This document shows positions 16,339 to 25,834 of a DNA stretch of 64,000 bases, piece after piece (the stretch's first letter is position 1; every line of letters starts with the position of its first letter). The notes beneath the pieces were generated by a model. It made no database searches and was not told where the DNA came from. It saw nothing but the letters and a program-made list of their open reading frames with translations. The translations under genes were made by a program, and so were the position numbers. Source of the DNA: an uncultured Eubacteriales bacterium (lineage in GTDB: Bacteria; Bacillota; Clostridia; Oscillospirales; Butyricicoccaceae); NCBI GenBank assembly GCA_910585875.1, contig CAJUIK010000005.1, positions 1 through 64,000 on the forward strand. The letters run 5' to 3'.

Positions 16339-16346
16339 AATCTATG
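16339..16346 (-). promoter_or_regulatory. possible sporulation-type -10 before catalase
   Basis: On the minus strand CATAGATT fits the CATAnnnT shape of sigma-E/sigma-K -10 elements. No convincing -35 accompanies it. No good sigma-A promoter is seen in the 160-base leader either. Confidence 0.2.
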
Positions 16347-16385
16347 CCGGCCGGCGCAATTTTGCCCCAATCTCGCCGACGACGC

Positions 16386-16420
16386 AAAAAAAGACGCCAA
16401 GGGCAAAGCCTTGGCATCTT
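16386..16420 (-). terminator. enolase terminator
   Basis: On the minus strand AAGATGCCAAGG pairs with CCTTGGCGTCTT, followed by TTTTTG. It separates eno from the catalase gene. Confidence 0.85.
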
Positions 16421-16431
16421 TATAGCCGCTC

Positions 16432-17763
<1,332 letters not shown>

Positions 17764-17859
17764 TCATTTCTTTTCATAAATATCCACAAATTATCCGCCC
17801 TCAGGCGGGCCGCAGCGTCTTGCGAACCAAAGCCGCAGGCGCCGCCGCGCCTCCGGACT

Positions 17860-17888
17860 ATTGTATCCTGTTTTTGCGCCCTCGTCAA
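17860..17888 (-). promoter_or_regulatory. eno promoter
   Basis: Minus-strand TTGACG (17888-17883), 17 bases, TACAAT (17865-17860). The -35 lies 12 bases beyond the gpmI stop. The leader of about 100 bases includes GCCCGCC/GGCGG-type pairing. Confidence 0.7.
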
Positions 17889-17899
17889 TCAGCAGGGGG

Positions 17900-19417
17900 C
17901 TATTTTTCCAGCAAGCTGACGCCAGTCATCTCCGGGGGCTGAGGAAGGCCCAGCATCTGGAGCAGCGTGGGAGCGATATCGCAAAGGCGCCCCCCCTGAC
18001 GCAGCTTGCCCTGCCAGCCCCATAGAATCAGCGGAACCTGATTGGTGGTGTGGGCGGTAAAGGGCTGGCCGTCGGGCCCGGCCATCTGCTCGGCGTTGCC
18101 ATGGTCCGCGGTAATCAGAGCCGCGCCGCCCATCTTTTCCAGAGAATCCAGCACGCGGCCCAGACAGGTATCCACCGCCTCCGCCGCCTGAACGGCGGCG
18201 GGCAGCGCGCCGGTATGGCCCACCATATCGCAGTTGGCGAAATTCAGGATAATCAAATCATAGCCGCCGCCCTCAATCCGCCGGCAGACCTCTTCCGTCA
18301 CCTCATAGGCGCTCATCTCGGGCTTCAAGTCAAAGGTCTCCACCTGGGGGGAGGGAATCAGCGCCCGGTCCTCTCCAGGAAACACCTTTTCCTCTCCGCC
18401 GTTGAAAAAGAAAGTCACATGGGCGTATTTCTCTGTTTCGGCAATGCGCAGCTGAGTCATGCCCGCTTCGCTGACCGCCTGGCCAAGGATGTTGTTCAGG
18501 ATTTGGGGCTGAAACGCCACTTCCACACCGGGCATCTGCGCGTCGTACTGGGTGAAACACACAAAATAGGGGGCTATCAAGCCGCCCTCTCGGGCAAAGC
18601 CGTCAAAATCCGGGTCGGCGAAAGCCCGGGTGATCTGCCGGGCCCGGTCGGGCCGGAAATTGAAGAAAATCACGCTGTCCCGGCTTTCCACGCCGGCGCC
18701 AGGGCAGCAGACGGCTGGCTTGATAAATTCGTCGGTCTGCCCCGCTTGATAGCTGGACTGGACGGCCTGGGCCGCGCTTTCTGCCCGGGGCCCCTGGCCC
18801 AGCGCCAGGGCCTGATAGGCGGGCTCCATCCGGTCCCAATGCTTATCCCGGTCCATGGCGTAATAGCGGCCGCTGACTGTGGCGATTTTGCCAACGCCGA
18901 TTTTTCCCATTTGCTCTTCCAGCTGACGGATATAGGCCGCGCCCGAGGCGGGCGGGGTGTCCCGGCCGTCCATAAAGCAATGAACATAGACCTTCTCCAC
19001 CCCTTGGCGCTTGCACAGCTCCAACAGAGCATAAAGATGGGTATTATGGCTGTGTACGCCGCCGTCGGACAGCAAGCCCATCAGGTGGACGGCGCCGCCG
19101 GAAGCCTTGGCCCGGCGACAGGCCTCTGTCAGAACTGGGTTTTCAAAGAAATCCCCCTCTTCAATGGCCTTCGTGATGCGCGTCAGCTCCTGATAAACCA
19201 CCCGGCCCGCGCCGATATTGGTGTGTCCCACCTCGCTGTTGCCCATCTGCCCCTGGGGCAGCCCCACATCCAGGCCCGAACAGCGGATCGGCTGCCAGGA
19301 GCATTGGGCCGTCAGCCCGTCCATCACCGGCGTTTTGGCCAAGGCAATGGCGTTGCAGTCCCCCGCCGGCGCCAGGCCGTATCCGTCTAAAATAATCAAA
19401 GCAATCGGTTTCTTCAT
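17900..19417 (-). CDS. gpmI: 2,3-bisphosphoglycerate-independent phosphoglycerate mutase
   Basis: 505 residues; interconverts 3- and 2-phosphoglycerate through a phosphoserine and two manganese ions. The alkaline-phosphatase-like N-terminus IALIILDGYG, the active Ser61 in GQMGNSEVGHTNIGAGR, and the metal-site segments NFANCDMVGHTGALPA and TADHGNAEQM are all present. The family length is normal. It follows tpiA after 278 bases filled with hairpins (see 19555-19681). Manganese dependence makes this step sensitive to metal and pH in Gram-positives. Confidence 0.97.
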   Translation of the reverse strand: MKKPIALIILDGYGLAPAGDCNAIALAKTPVMDGLTAQCSWQPIRCSGLDVGLPQGQMGNSEVGHTNIGAGRVVYQELTRITKAIEEGDFFENPVLTEACRRAKASGGAVHLMGLLSDGGVHSHNTHLYALLELCKRQGVEKVYVHCFMDGRDTPPASGAAYIRQLEEQMGKIGVGKIATVSGRYYAMDRDKHWDRMEPAYQALALGQGPRAESAAQAVQSSYQAGQTDEFIKPAVCCPGAGVESRDSVIFFNFRPDRARQITRAFADPDFDGFAREGGLIAPYFVCFTQYDAQMPGVEVAFQPQILNNILGQAVSEAGMTQLRIAETEKYAHVTFFFNGGEEKVFPGEDRALIPSPQVETFDLKPEMSAYEVTEEVCRRIEGGGYDLIILNFANCDMVGHTGALPAAVQAAEAVDTCLGRVLDSLEKMGGAALITADHGNAEQMAGPDGQPFTAHTTNQVPLILWGWQGKLRQGGRLCDIAPTLLQMLGLPQPPEMTGVSLLEK

Positions 19418-19554
19418 AGCGTCTATTGTTACCCCGCCGGCCCAAACCGGCGAATATCCTTTCCTCAGTGTCGAGGCGGCCCGACGGCCGCAACCCGTTT
19501 CAGCTTAATCGATTCATCCGCCGCCCAGCCTACGGCCCTGTCCTTCGCTTGGCG

Positions 19555-19681
19555 CTGGCGGGGATCCCGCCAGGAAGCGCGAAAGAGGTCGGGGAAAGCT
19601 TAGTTTTCCCCGAGAAGCGGCGCCGGCATTGCCACAAATCTGCGTCCACAGATTTCTGGCTGTTTTCGCCGCAGCGAAAAC
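19555..19681 (-). repeat. cluster of four hairpins between tpiA and gpmI
   Basis: Four separate perfect inverted repeats lie in 127 bases: GTTTTCGC/GCGAAAAC (19662-19681), AAATCTG/CAGATTT (19636-19655), TCGGGGAAA/TTTCCCCGA (19589-19613) and CTGGCGGG/CCCGCCAG (19555-19573). None is followed by a clear T-run on the minus strand. They could form mRNA-stability or processing structures. No known riboswitch is recognised. Confidence 0.6.
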
Positions 19682-19695
19682 TCTGCCTCTCTATT

Positions 19696-20466
19696 CTATT
19701 GGTTCGCCTGCTCGATAATCTGGACAAAGCCGTCGCAATCCAGAGAGGCGCCGCCGACGAGCCCGCCGTCCACGTCGGGCATAGAGAGAAGCTCGCCGGC
19801 GTTTTTGGGGTTCATGCTGCCTCCGTAAAGGATGGTGACCGACCGGGCGCAGCGGGCGCCATAAATCTCCCGGATGCACTCCCGGATGGCCCGGCCCACC
19901 TCGTCGGCCTGTTGGGCTGTGGCCGCGGCGCCGGCGCCGATGGCCCAGATGGGCTCATATGCCACCACCACCTTTTTCACGTCTTTGGCGTCCACGCCCC
20001 AAAAAACGGTCTTGACCTGCATCCGCACATAGTCCAGCGTCAGGTTCTTTTCCCGCTGGGCCATGGATTCGCCCACGCAGACAATGGGCCGCAGACCGCA
20101 TTCCAGAGCGGCCCGGACCTTCTGGGAAACGCTTTCGTCCGTCTCTCCGAAGTACTGGCGGCGCTCGGAATGGCCCACCACCACATATTTGACTCCCAGG
20201 GCCCGGAGCATCTGACCGGAAACCTCCCCAGTGTAAGCGCCGCCGGGCTCATGGTGCATATTTTGGGCGGCGATATCCACCCGGGTGTTTTTGGCGGCTT
20301 TCACCGCCGCAGGCAAATCGATATACGGGGCGCACAGCACAATATCGCACCATTTGGCCCGGGCCGCGTGGGGTTTGAGCTGGGCGATAAAATCCTTGGT
20401 TTCCGCCGGCGTCTTGTTCATTTTCCAGTTTCCGGCGATAATAGTTTTGCGGTAACGTCTGTTCAT
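19696..20466 (-). CDS. tpiA: triosephosphate isomerase
   Basis: 256 residues; interconverts dihydroxyacetone phosphate and glyceraldehyde 3-phosphate. The catalytic residues stand in their family motifs: Lys15 in GNWKMN, His in VVGHSERR, and Glu in AYEPIWAIG. The phosphate-binding end YGGSMNPKNA and VGGASLD is intact. The flexible-loop region reads AIGAGAAATAQQA in place of the more usual GTGKTAT; this is a mild departure and unlikely to matter. It is 42 bases downstream of pgk in the same operon. Confidence 0.97.
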   Translation of the reverse strand: MNRRYRKTIIAGNWKMNKTPAETKDFIAQLKPHAARAKWCDIVLCAPYIDLPAAVKAAKNTRVDIAAQNMHHEPGGAYTGEVSGQMLRALGVKYVVVGHSERRQYFGETDESVSQKVRAALECGLRPIVCVGESMAQREKNLTLDYVRMQVKTVFWGVDAKDVKKVVVAYEPIWAIGAGAAATAQQADEVGRAIRECIREIYGARCARSVTILYGGSMNPKNAGELLSMPDVDGGLVGGASLDCDGFVQIIEQANQ

Positions 20467-20508
20467 AACAGTCCCTTGTCCTCTTCTTTTCAGCCGGAAA
20501 GGCCGGCT

Positions 20509-21705
20509 TTATTCGTCGGAATCCATCAGGCAGGCGATGCCGGGCAGCTCTTTGCCCTCGATCAGCTCCAAAGAAGCGCCGCCGCCGGTGGAAATATGCG
20601 TCACTCTGTCCGAAAAGCCCAGCTGCTCGATGGCCGCCGCGCTGTCTCCGCCGCCGATGATGGACACCGCCCCCGATTCCGCCACGGCCCGGGCGATTTC
20701 CCGGGTGCTGGTAGCGAACTGCTCGAATTCAAACACGCCCAAAGGCCCGTTCCACACCACTGTGCCAGCGCCCTTCAGGTATTTTTTGAATTTTTCAATG
20801 GTCTTGGGGCCCATGTCCATGCCGCCCATATTGTCCGGCACTTGCCGGCTGGGCACGATATGGGGCTGGGCGTCGGCCGCGAATTCCTCCGTCGCCACCA
20901 AGTCGTCGGGCAGCGCCAGGCGGACGTTTTCCTCCATGCCCCGCATCAGGATGTCGGCGGCCAGATCCAGCTTGTCCAGCTCGCAGGGTGATTTCCCCAA
21001 TTTGCCGCTGAGCGCCCGCAGGAAGGTATAGCTCATAGCGCCGCCGATGATGACGGTGTCGCACTGGTCGATCAAGGCGTTGACCACCCCGATTTTATCC
21101 GAAACCTTGGCGCCGCCGGTGATAGCCACAAAGGGCCGGGCTGGGTTCGTCAGCGCTTTGCCGATGACGGAGATCTCCTTTTCAATCAGAAAGCCGCAGA
21201 CCGCGGGCAGATAGGCGGCCACGCCGGCGGTGGAACTGTGGGCCCGGTGGGAGGTGCCGAAAGCGTCGTTGACGTATACGTCCGCATAGGAAGCCAGCTT
21301 CTGAGAAAAAACAGGGTCGTTTTTCTCCTCCTCCTTGTGGAACCGGACGTTTTCCAGCATCACAATCTCGCCGGGCTGGATTTCAGCGCACAGGCGGTCG
21401 GCGTCTGGACCGATCACGTCCTGGGCCAGAGAAACGGGGAGCTTGAGCAGCTCGGCAAGGCGCTTGGCCACTGGGGCCAGCGTATACTTGGGGTTCGCCT
21501 GGCCCTTGGGCCGGCCCAAGTGGGATACAACGATGACGGCGGCGCCGCTGGTGATCAGATACCGCAGCGTGGGCAAAGCGCCCTGAATACGCCGCTCATC
21601 TGTCAAATGACCGTTTTCATCGATTGGGGTGTTGAAATCGCAGCGGATCAAAACCTTCTTGCCCCGCACATCGATGTCGCGCACGGTCTTTTTGTTGAAA
21701 TTCAT
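20509..21705 (-). CDS. pgk: phosphoglycerate kinase
   Basis: 398 residues; transfers phosphate from 1,3-bisphosphoglycerate to ADP. The start MNFNKKTVRDIDVRGKKVLI and the motif RCDFNTPID are standard. HLGRPKG, the hinge region and the C-terminal nucleotide loop GGGDSAAAIEQLGF follow. The start is ATG 21705, preceded by GAGGGATT. It is the first gene of the glycolytic operon. No gapA lies upstream, unlike the common gapA-pgk-tpiA order, so glyceraldehyde-3-phosphate dehydrogenase must be encoded elsewhere. Confidence 0.97.
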   Translation of the reverse strand: MNFNKKTVRDIDVRGKKVLIRCDFNTPIDENGHLTDERRIQGALPTLRYLITSGAAVIVVSHLGRPKGQANPKYTLAPVAKRLAELLKLPVSLAQDVIGPDADRLCAEIQPGEIVMLENVRFHKEEEKNDPVFSQKLASYADVYVNDAFGTSHRAHSSTAGVAAYLPAVCGFLIEKEISVIGKALTNPARPFVAITGGAKVSDKIGVVNALIDQCDTVIIGGAMSYTFLRALSGKLGKSPCELDKLDLAADILMRGMEENVRLALPDDLVATEEFAADAQPHIVPSRQVPDNMGGMDMGPKTIEKFKKYLKGAGTVVWNGPLGVFEFEQFATSTREIARAVAESGAVSIIGGGDSAAAIEQLGFSDRVTHISTGGGASLELIEGKELPGIACLMDSDE

Positions 21706-22093
21706 CACGATAATCCCTCTTCTCCGGCAACAATCAGAAATATTTAAGTTGCGCTCGATCCTAAGCCGCAGCTGCCGGTTGCGGCGCAAATGCCAAAAAA
21801 AGAAAAAAGACCCCCTCCGGGCCGCTTTTTTGGCCGTATTTTCTTATTCCATCCCTCTTTTCCTGTTTATTGTACGGTATTTTTCCGGCAAGTTCAAGGG
21901 CTGTTTGGCTTTTTTCCCGAGGAAAACGATAGTTCCCGGCCATTTTTTCCAAAAATCGCAGGGAGGCAAAGATCCCCGTCGGCCCCTCCCCATCTGGCGG
22001 GAGCGTCCGCCCTCCTTCCGCGCCTGCCCGCCGCCCCAATCAAAGCCTTTGGCAAGAGCTTCAGAAGGGCTTTCGCCCATCAATTCCCTTTGA
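21706..22093 (-). other. pgk leader and intergenic region
   Basis: No gene is seen here. The minus-strand promoter at 21869-21897 gives a leader of about 157 bases. It contains an A/G-rich segment, a weak AAAAAAG/CTTTTTT stem followed by T-runs, and GCCGCA/TGCGGC. The rest, to lrgB, is GC-rich and without recognised motifs; no clear lrgB terminator is visible. Confidence 0.5.
21869..21897 (-). promoter_or_regulatory. glycolytic operon promoter
   Basis: Minus-strand TTGAAC (21897-21892), a 17-base spacer and TACAAT (21874-21869). Confidence 0.7.
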
Positions 22094-22771
22094 TTATAAA
22101 AATAGAAAAATCAACACAGTGGAAATCCCGGCCACGCCGATGCTGACGCCGCTCATAGCCCCTTCCAACTCGCCCATCTCCAAGGCCTTGGTCGTCCCGA
22201 TGGCGTGGCTGCTGGTCCCGATGGCCACGCCCCGGCACACCGGATCCTCCACCCGAAAGAGTTTCACCAGCAGCGGCGCCAGGATAGCCCCCAAAATACC
22301 GGTGAAAATGACGGCGGCCACCGTCACGGCGGGAATGCCCCCAGCCTGGGCGGAAAGTTCCATGGCAATGGGGGTGGTGACGGATTTGGGCAGCAGGGTG
22401 GCCGTCAACCGTTGGTCCAGCCGAAACAGCCGGCACAGGGCGAAGACGCTGGCCACAGAGGCGCAGGAGCCGGCAAAGCAGCCAAATACCACCGGCAGCA
22501 GATGGCGGCGCAGCTGCTTGATCTGCCGGTACATGGACAGCGCCAAAGCCGCCGTGGCCGGCGCCAGCATCAGGCCGACGACCTGCCCCCCCTGTTGATA
22601 GGCGGACAGGGGGATGTCAAACGCCTGTAACGTCGCCACAATCAGCGCCACGGCAATCAGCAACGGGTTGCACAGGGGCGAGCCGGTCTTTTTATTGAGC
22701 CAAAGCCCTGCCCGATAGGCGAATACAGACAGCACGACGCCGAACAGCGGCGAATTCCAAAGGGCCTCCAT
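22094..22771 (-). CDS. lrgB: LrgB/CidB-family membrane protein
   Basis: About 225 residues with several membrane helices. Family marks are LLPKSVTTPIAMELS and the C-terminal GVAIGTSSHAIGTTKALEMGE. LrgB works with LrgA; the pair has been linked to control of murein hydrolases, cell lysis, and transport of pyruvate or glycolate-type acids in different bacteria. The ATG shares one base with the lrgA stop (TGATG), so the two are translationally coupled. The neighbouring glycolytic operon makes a pyruvate-linked role plausible, but this is inference. Confidence 0.92.
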   Translation of the reverse strand: MEALWNSPLFGVVLSVFAYRAGLWLNKKTGSPLCNPLLIAVALIVATLQAFDIPLSAYQQGGQVVGLMLAPATAALALSMYRQIKQLRRHLLPVVFGCFAGSCASVASVFALCRLFRLDQRLTATLLPKSVTTPIAMELSAQAGGIPAVTVAAVIFTGILGAILAPLLVKLFRVEDPVCRGVAIGTSSHAIGTTKALEMGELEGAMSGVSIGVAGISTVLIFLFL

Positions 22772-23139
22772 CAGCTCCGCCCCCCTTTCCATTTCTTTTG
22801 CAGGGCCATGACGCCCCGGGCCGCCAGCGCGGCGGCAAAAAAAGTCGCTACAGTGGTCAAGGCGCAGACGGCAAAAAACGCCCCCAAGGCGCCCTTCAGC
22901 GCGTCAATATTTTCCAAAATCCCCACGCCGGCGGGGATGAAGAAAAAGGCCATATTTTTGAGCAGAAAATCCCCGGCCTGCTGTATTTGGGCCGGTTTCA
23001 GCCCCTTTGCGCACAGCAGGACGAACAGCGCCGCCATGGCGGCGACGCTGGCCGGAAAGGGAAAAGGCAGCAAGGCGGCCGCGCCCTCCCCCAGCAAACA
23101 GATCCCCAGCAGGATTCCAATTTGTTTCAATACGTCCAC
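22771..23139 (-). CDS. lrgA: CidA/LrgA-family holin-like protein
   Basis: 122 residues with four hydrophobic segments, and text such as FPFPASVAAMAALFVLL and FLLKNMAFFFIPAGVGIL that is typical of CidA/LrgA. It starts at GTG 23139 behind GAGAGG. It pairs with LrgB in the membrane. No LytSR two-component genes are nearby. The promoter is weak by eye, TAAAAT near 23194 with a poor -35, suggesting a need for an activator. Confidence 0.9.
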   Translation of the reverse strand: MDVLKQIGILLGICLLGEGAAALLPFPFPASVAAMAALFVLLCAKGLKPAQIQQAGDFLLKNMAFFFIPAGVGILENIDALKGALGAFFAVCALTTVATFFAAALAARGVMALQKKWKGGRS

Positions 23140-23236
23140 AGGTAAACCTCTCTTTCCGCCGCCCCTTCGGCGGCAAAGCGTCGCTTTTATTTTATCACCT
23201 TTCTTCTCGGGGCGAAAGAGGCCCCGCGGACAAAAG

Positions 23237-23265
23237 TTGATTCCGCCGCCCTTTTGCGGTATAAT
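23237..23265 (+). promoter_or_regulatory. promoter of the 23367/24066 genes
   Basis: TTGATT (23237-23242), 17 bases, TATAAT (23260-23265). The leader contains the stem AGAGCGGC/GCCGCTCT (about 23272-23312) followed by a pyrimidine run, which may be a weak attenuator. Confidence 0.65.
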
Positions 23266-23366
23266 GAAATAAAGAGCGGCGCCCGCTTTTGCCGGTCACA
23301 GGTAGGCCGCTCTCTTCTATTTAGAAATTTTCCCTTGACGATGACGATTTGGAGGATCGATAGTTC

Positions 23367-24017
23367 ATGAGCTTCTTGCACTCCCTGAAAAAAATATGGA
23401 CAGGCTCTGAGGAGGCCCAGGAAACCCAGCCCGCCGCGCTTCCCCAAGCGGCCGAAGCAGAACAGGCGGTCCCCCAGCCTTCGGCCGCCCAGCCGGCGGC
23501 AGAGACTTCTATCCAGCCGCCGCCCCCTGCCTCTTTGCCGGAAAACCGCCCCCAAGCCCCTTATGAACAGCAGATTATGGAGCGGCGATCCTGTTATGCC
23601 CAGTTGGTAGACAAAATTTCCAAGGTCTACAATGCGCTTCGGGGCCAGGACGCCTTTGAAAGCCCGGATATCGACCAGCTGCTGCTGTTGTGCAACCAAG
23701 CCATCGCCCTGCGCAAAGAGCTGCTGCCCTCCCTGGCGCCCAGCGACTGGATTTATCCCCACGGCGAGGCTTACAAACGGTTGGCCATGGCTCTGGAAAA
23801 ACGGGGGGATTACCAAGGAGCGGCGGAAATTTGCCTGATGGCCCTGCGAGACGGCGCTGTCAACGACGGCTCTCAAACCGGCATGGCGGGCCGTATGGCC
23901 CGGATGCTCAAAAAGGCAAAATCCTCCCCCACCCCGGAAATGAAACAATACCTGCAAAAACGGCGGCCCGCCCCAACGGAAAAATCCCTGCCCAAGGCCG
24001 CCGGCGGCGAGAGTTGA
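23367..24017 (+). CDS. hypothetical protein with TPR-like C-terminal half
   Basis: 216 residues; family not recognised. A short N-terminal segment MSFLHSLKKIW is followed by a low-complexity Ala/Pro/Gln/Glu-rich linker at about 15-70. A helical part follows, whose segment GEAYKRLAMALEKRGDYQGA resembles a tetratricopeptide repeat. The tail is basic and Pro-rich. There is no signal peptide, so it is probably cytoplasmic. It is transcribed from the strong promoter at 23237 together with the next gene. A scaffolding role would fit a TPR, but nothing more specific is supported. Confidence 0.7.
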   Translation: MSFLHSLKKIWTGSEEAQETQPAALPQAAEAEQAVPQPSAAQPAAETSIQPPPPASLPENRPQAPYEQQIMERRSCYAQLVDKISKVYNALRGQDAFESPDIDQLLLLCNQAIALRKELLPSLAPSDWIYPHGEAYKRLAMALEKRGDYQGAAEICLMALRDGAVNDGSQTGMAGRMARMLKKAKSSPTPEMKQYLQKRRPAPTEKSLPKAAGGES

Positions 24018-24065
24018 GGCAAAAGCCAGGCGGGCTTTTGGTCGTCTGCAAGAAAGGAGGACGCT

Positions 24066-24773
24066 ATGAAATCCATTTTCAAAAAATTCGTTTTCCTTCT
24101 GTTCTTCTCCGCCTATCTGTCCCTGGTTTTCTTTTTCGCTCAGAGAGAGGAAGTGGAAATCGATTCTCAGGGGCAGGCGCTGCTCCAGGCCCTCCAATCC
24201 CCGGAGGCTGTGGACGTTTCCCAACAAGGGCGCCGCTATAGTCTGCGCCAAGTGGGCTTCGACCCGGAAAACCCCCAGGCCCGCTGCGTGAATTACGCCT
24301 TTTTCCAAGCCGAAGGCTCCGACCAGAGAGGAGGCTATGACACGCTGGGCTTCGAGTCCTCCGTCTATTTTGCCGGCGCCCCGGAACGGGTGGAGTCCAT
24401 CCGCCTCTCCTACCGTACCGCCTTTTTGTTTTGTTATGAATCCCAGTCCTCTTTTTCCGTTTCCCTTCTCAATCATCGGTTTTTCCGGCCCTTGCTGACC
24501 CGGCGTCTCCAATATGGCGTCCATCAGTTTGAAAATGAATCTACCTTTAACCTCTCAAAAGCCCCAGGCTATCCGCCGGTTTTCAAGGTCTACGGCCCCG
24601 ACTCAAACGCTGTGAACGCAGACATCCGCGGCGGAATCGTCGTGGGCGGCCTGTCCCAGATCTCCGGCGAAATCCGCTGCAAAGACGGCGCCGTCTATCG
24701 CCCGGAAACCAGCGCGGCCTTTTCGGTCGATTGTTATAGCCAAAGCGTTTCAAAGAGGCGCAATCTCTTTTGA
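24066..24773 (+). CDS. membrane-anchored hypothetical protein
   Basis: 235 residues, not recognised. The N-terminus MKSIFKKFVFLLFFSAYLSL has a positive start and one hydrophobic helix (about 8-26), consistent with an anchor or signal peptide. The rest is a soluble, probably extracytoplasmic domain of mixed composition with three cysteines. An AAGGAGG site precedes the ATG by six bases. It is 48 bases after the TPR-like gene and so forms an operon. The terminator at 24836 closes the unit. Confidence 0.65.
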   Translation: MKSIFKKFVFLLFFSAYLSLVFFFAQREEVEIDSQGQALLQALQSPEAVDVSQQGRRYSLRQVGFDPENPQARCVNYAFFQAEGSDQRGGYDTLGFESSVYFAGAPERVESIRLSYRTAFLFCYESQSSFSVSLLNHRFFRPLLTRRLQYGVHQFENESTFNLSKAPGYPPVFKVYGPDSNAVNADIRGGIVVGGLSQISGEIRCKDGAVYRPETSAAFSVDCYSQSVSKRRNLF

Positions 24774-24835
24774 GCCTGCCGGATGAAAAAGCGCTTTCGC
24801 TCTTTTATCTGCGTCGGCCATATCCTGACAGACGC

Positions 24836-24866
24836 AAAAAAGCAGTCCCCAAGGGACTGCTTTTTT
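24836..24866. terminator. bidirectional terminator
   Basis: AAAAAAGCAGTCCC (24836-24849) pairs perfectly with GGGACTGCTTTTTT (24853-24866). It ends converging units on both sides. Confidence 0.88.
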
Positions 24867-24895
24867 CATGCAAACCAAGTTCGGAGCGGCTTCTT

Positions 24896-25075
24896 TTACC
24901 GGCGGGGCAGAGAGATCGTCATGCCGTTGAGCATCCGTATTAGGGACATCCCCAAAACGACCAACAAACACAAGATAGCCAACGTCATCCAGACCCGGTG
25001 CCGCCGCTCCTTTTTCAGGCAGACTGCGCCGATCAGCAGCAGCGCGGCGCCCAGCGCCAGCGGGATCAGCTCCAT
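24896..25075 (-). CDS. small two-helix membrane protein
   Basis: 59 residues. A first helix MELIPLALGAALLLIGAV is followed by a strongly basic turn KKERRHR, a second helix TLAILCLLVVLGMSLI and a short tail. The layout predicts both ends on one side and the basic loop in the cytoplasm. It starts three bases after the stop of the 96-residue gene upstream, so it is co-translated with it, and a terminator lies just beyond. Family unknown. Confidence 0.65.
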   Translation of the reverse strand: MELIPLALGAALLLIGAVCLKKERRHRVWMTLAILCLLVVLGMSLIRMLNGMTISLPRR

Positions 25076-25078
25076 GAT

Positions 25079-25369
25079 TTAGTTGATTTCAACCTTTTCG
25101 GCCTGCTCGGGGAAGAAATCATTGTCCATGTCGTAGATATTGTGGGTGGTGGAATCCCGCAGCACCCGGCCTTCCAGCGAATAGCAGCGGATAAAGCGCT
25201 TGCCGTCCACAGTGGTCCAGTTTTCGGCGTCCCAAGTCAAGTATCCGTCGCCGTCCGTGCGCTTTTCGGCAAATTTCAGGTCGATCTGCCGGTTGTTCAG
25301 CATCAGGTCGACGAGCCCTTTGCGGTCCACCTCAATTTCCTGCTTGTGAATCATATCATATGCTTTCAT
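25079..25369 (-). CDS. hypothetical 96-residue acidic protein
   Basis: A soluble, charged protein starting MKAYDMIHKQEIEVDRKGLV and ending FFPEQAEKVEIN, with a good AGGAGG site. It has no membrane segment, signal or cofactor motif that I recognise. It forms a tight two-gene unit with the small membrane protein downstream, which hints that the two act together. Confidence 0.7.
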   Translation of the reverse strand: MKAYDMIHKQEIEVDRKGLVDLMLNNRQIDLKFAEKRTDGDGYLTWDAENWTTVDGKRFIRCYSLEGRVLRDSTTHNIYDMDNDFFPEQAEKVEIN

Positions 25370-25468
25370 TGGTTGTTCCTCCTTTATGTTGCTCCGAAAA
25401 ATCTCTTGTCGCCGGGGCCTTGCCCTATGTTTCAGTTCCGACGGTTGGCCGCCCTATGGATTCACGCT

Positions 25469-25834
25469 CTATTCCGCCTTCATCTTATCCAAAGCCGCTT
25501 CCCATTCGGCCTGGCGGAAACCCAGAAGCACAAAATCCCGGCCCTCCAAGACGGGGCGTTTGACCAGCATCCCATTTGAGCCCAGCAGTTCATATTGCTC
25601 CTCCTGGCTCATGTGAGGCAGCTTGTCTTTCAGCTCCATTTCCCGATAGAGCTGGCCGCTGGTATTGAAAAATTTCTTCAGCGGCAAGCCGCTTTTTTCA
25701 TGAAGCTGGGCAATCTCCTGAGCCGAGGGATTCTGCTCCTTAATGGGCCGCAGCTGGCATTGGACGCCTTGGCCGTCCAGCCAGGCTTTGGCCTTGCGGC
25801 AGGTGGAGCATTTTTCATACCAAATCAACGTCAT
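25469..25834 (-). CDS. ArsC/Spx-family thioredoxin-fold protein
   Basis: 121 residues of the ArsC/Spx/MgsR superfamily. The N-terminal redox pair is in WYEKCSTCRKAKAWL (C-x2-C). The middle VLEGRDFVLLGF corresponds to the conserved R-P-(I/V)-L-x-G region. This CSTC form is usual for Spx/YffB-like proteins, which act as RNA-polymerase-binding redox regulators or reductases. True arsenate reductase is less likely because no ars genes are nearby. Its ATG overlaps the nrdG stop (ATGA), tying it to the anaerobic ribonucleotide reductase operon. Confidence 0.88.
   Translation of the reverse strand: MTLIWYEKCSTCRKAKAWLDGQGVQCQLRPIKEQNPSAQEIAQLHEKSGLPLKKFFNTSGQLYREMELKDKLPHMSQEEQYELLGSNGMLVKRPVLEGRDFVLLGFRQAEWEAALDKMKAE

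Noticed and set aside
23272..23312. Riboswitch or SRP-type RNA in the leader of the 23367 gene
   Set aside because: There is only one 8-pair stem, and no conserved core of a known RNA class could be matched.
25469..25834. Arsenate reductase arsC
   Set aside because: The CSTC motif fits Spx/YffB-like proteins better, and no arsenic genes accompany it.
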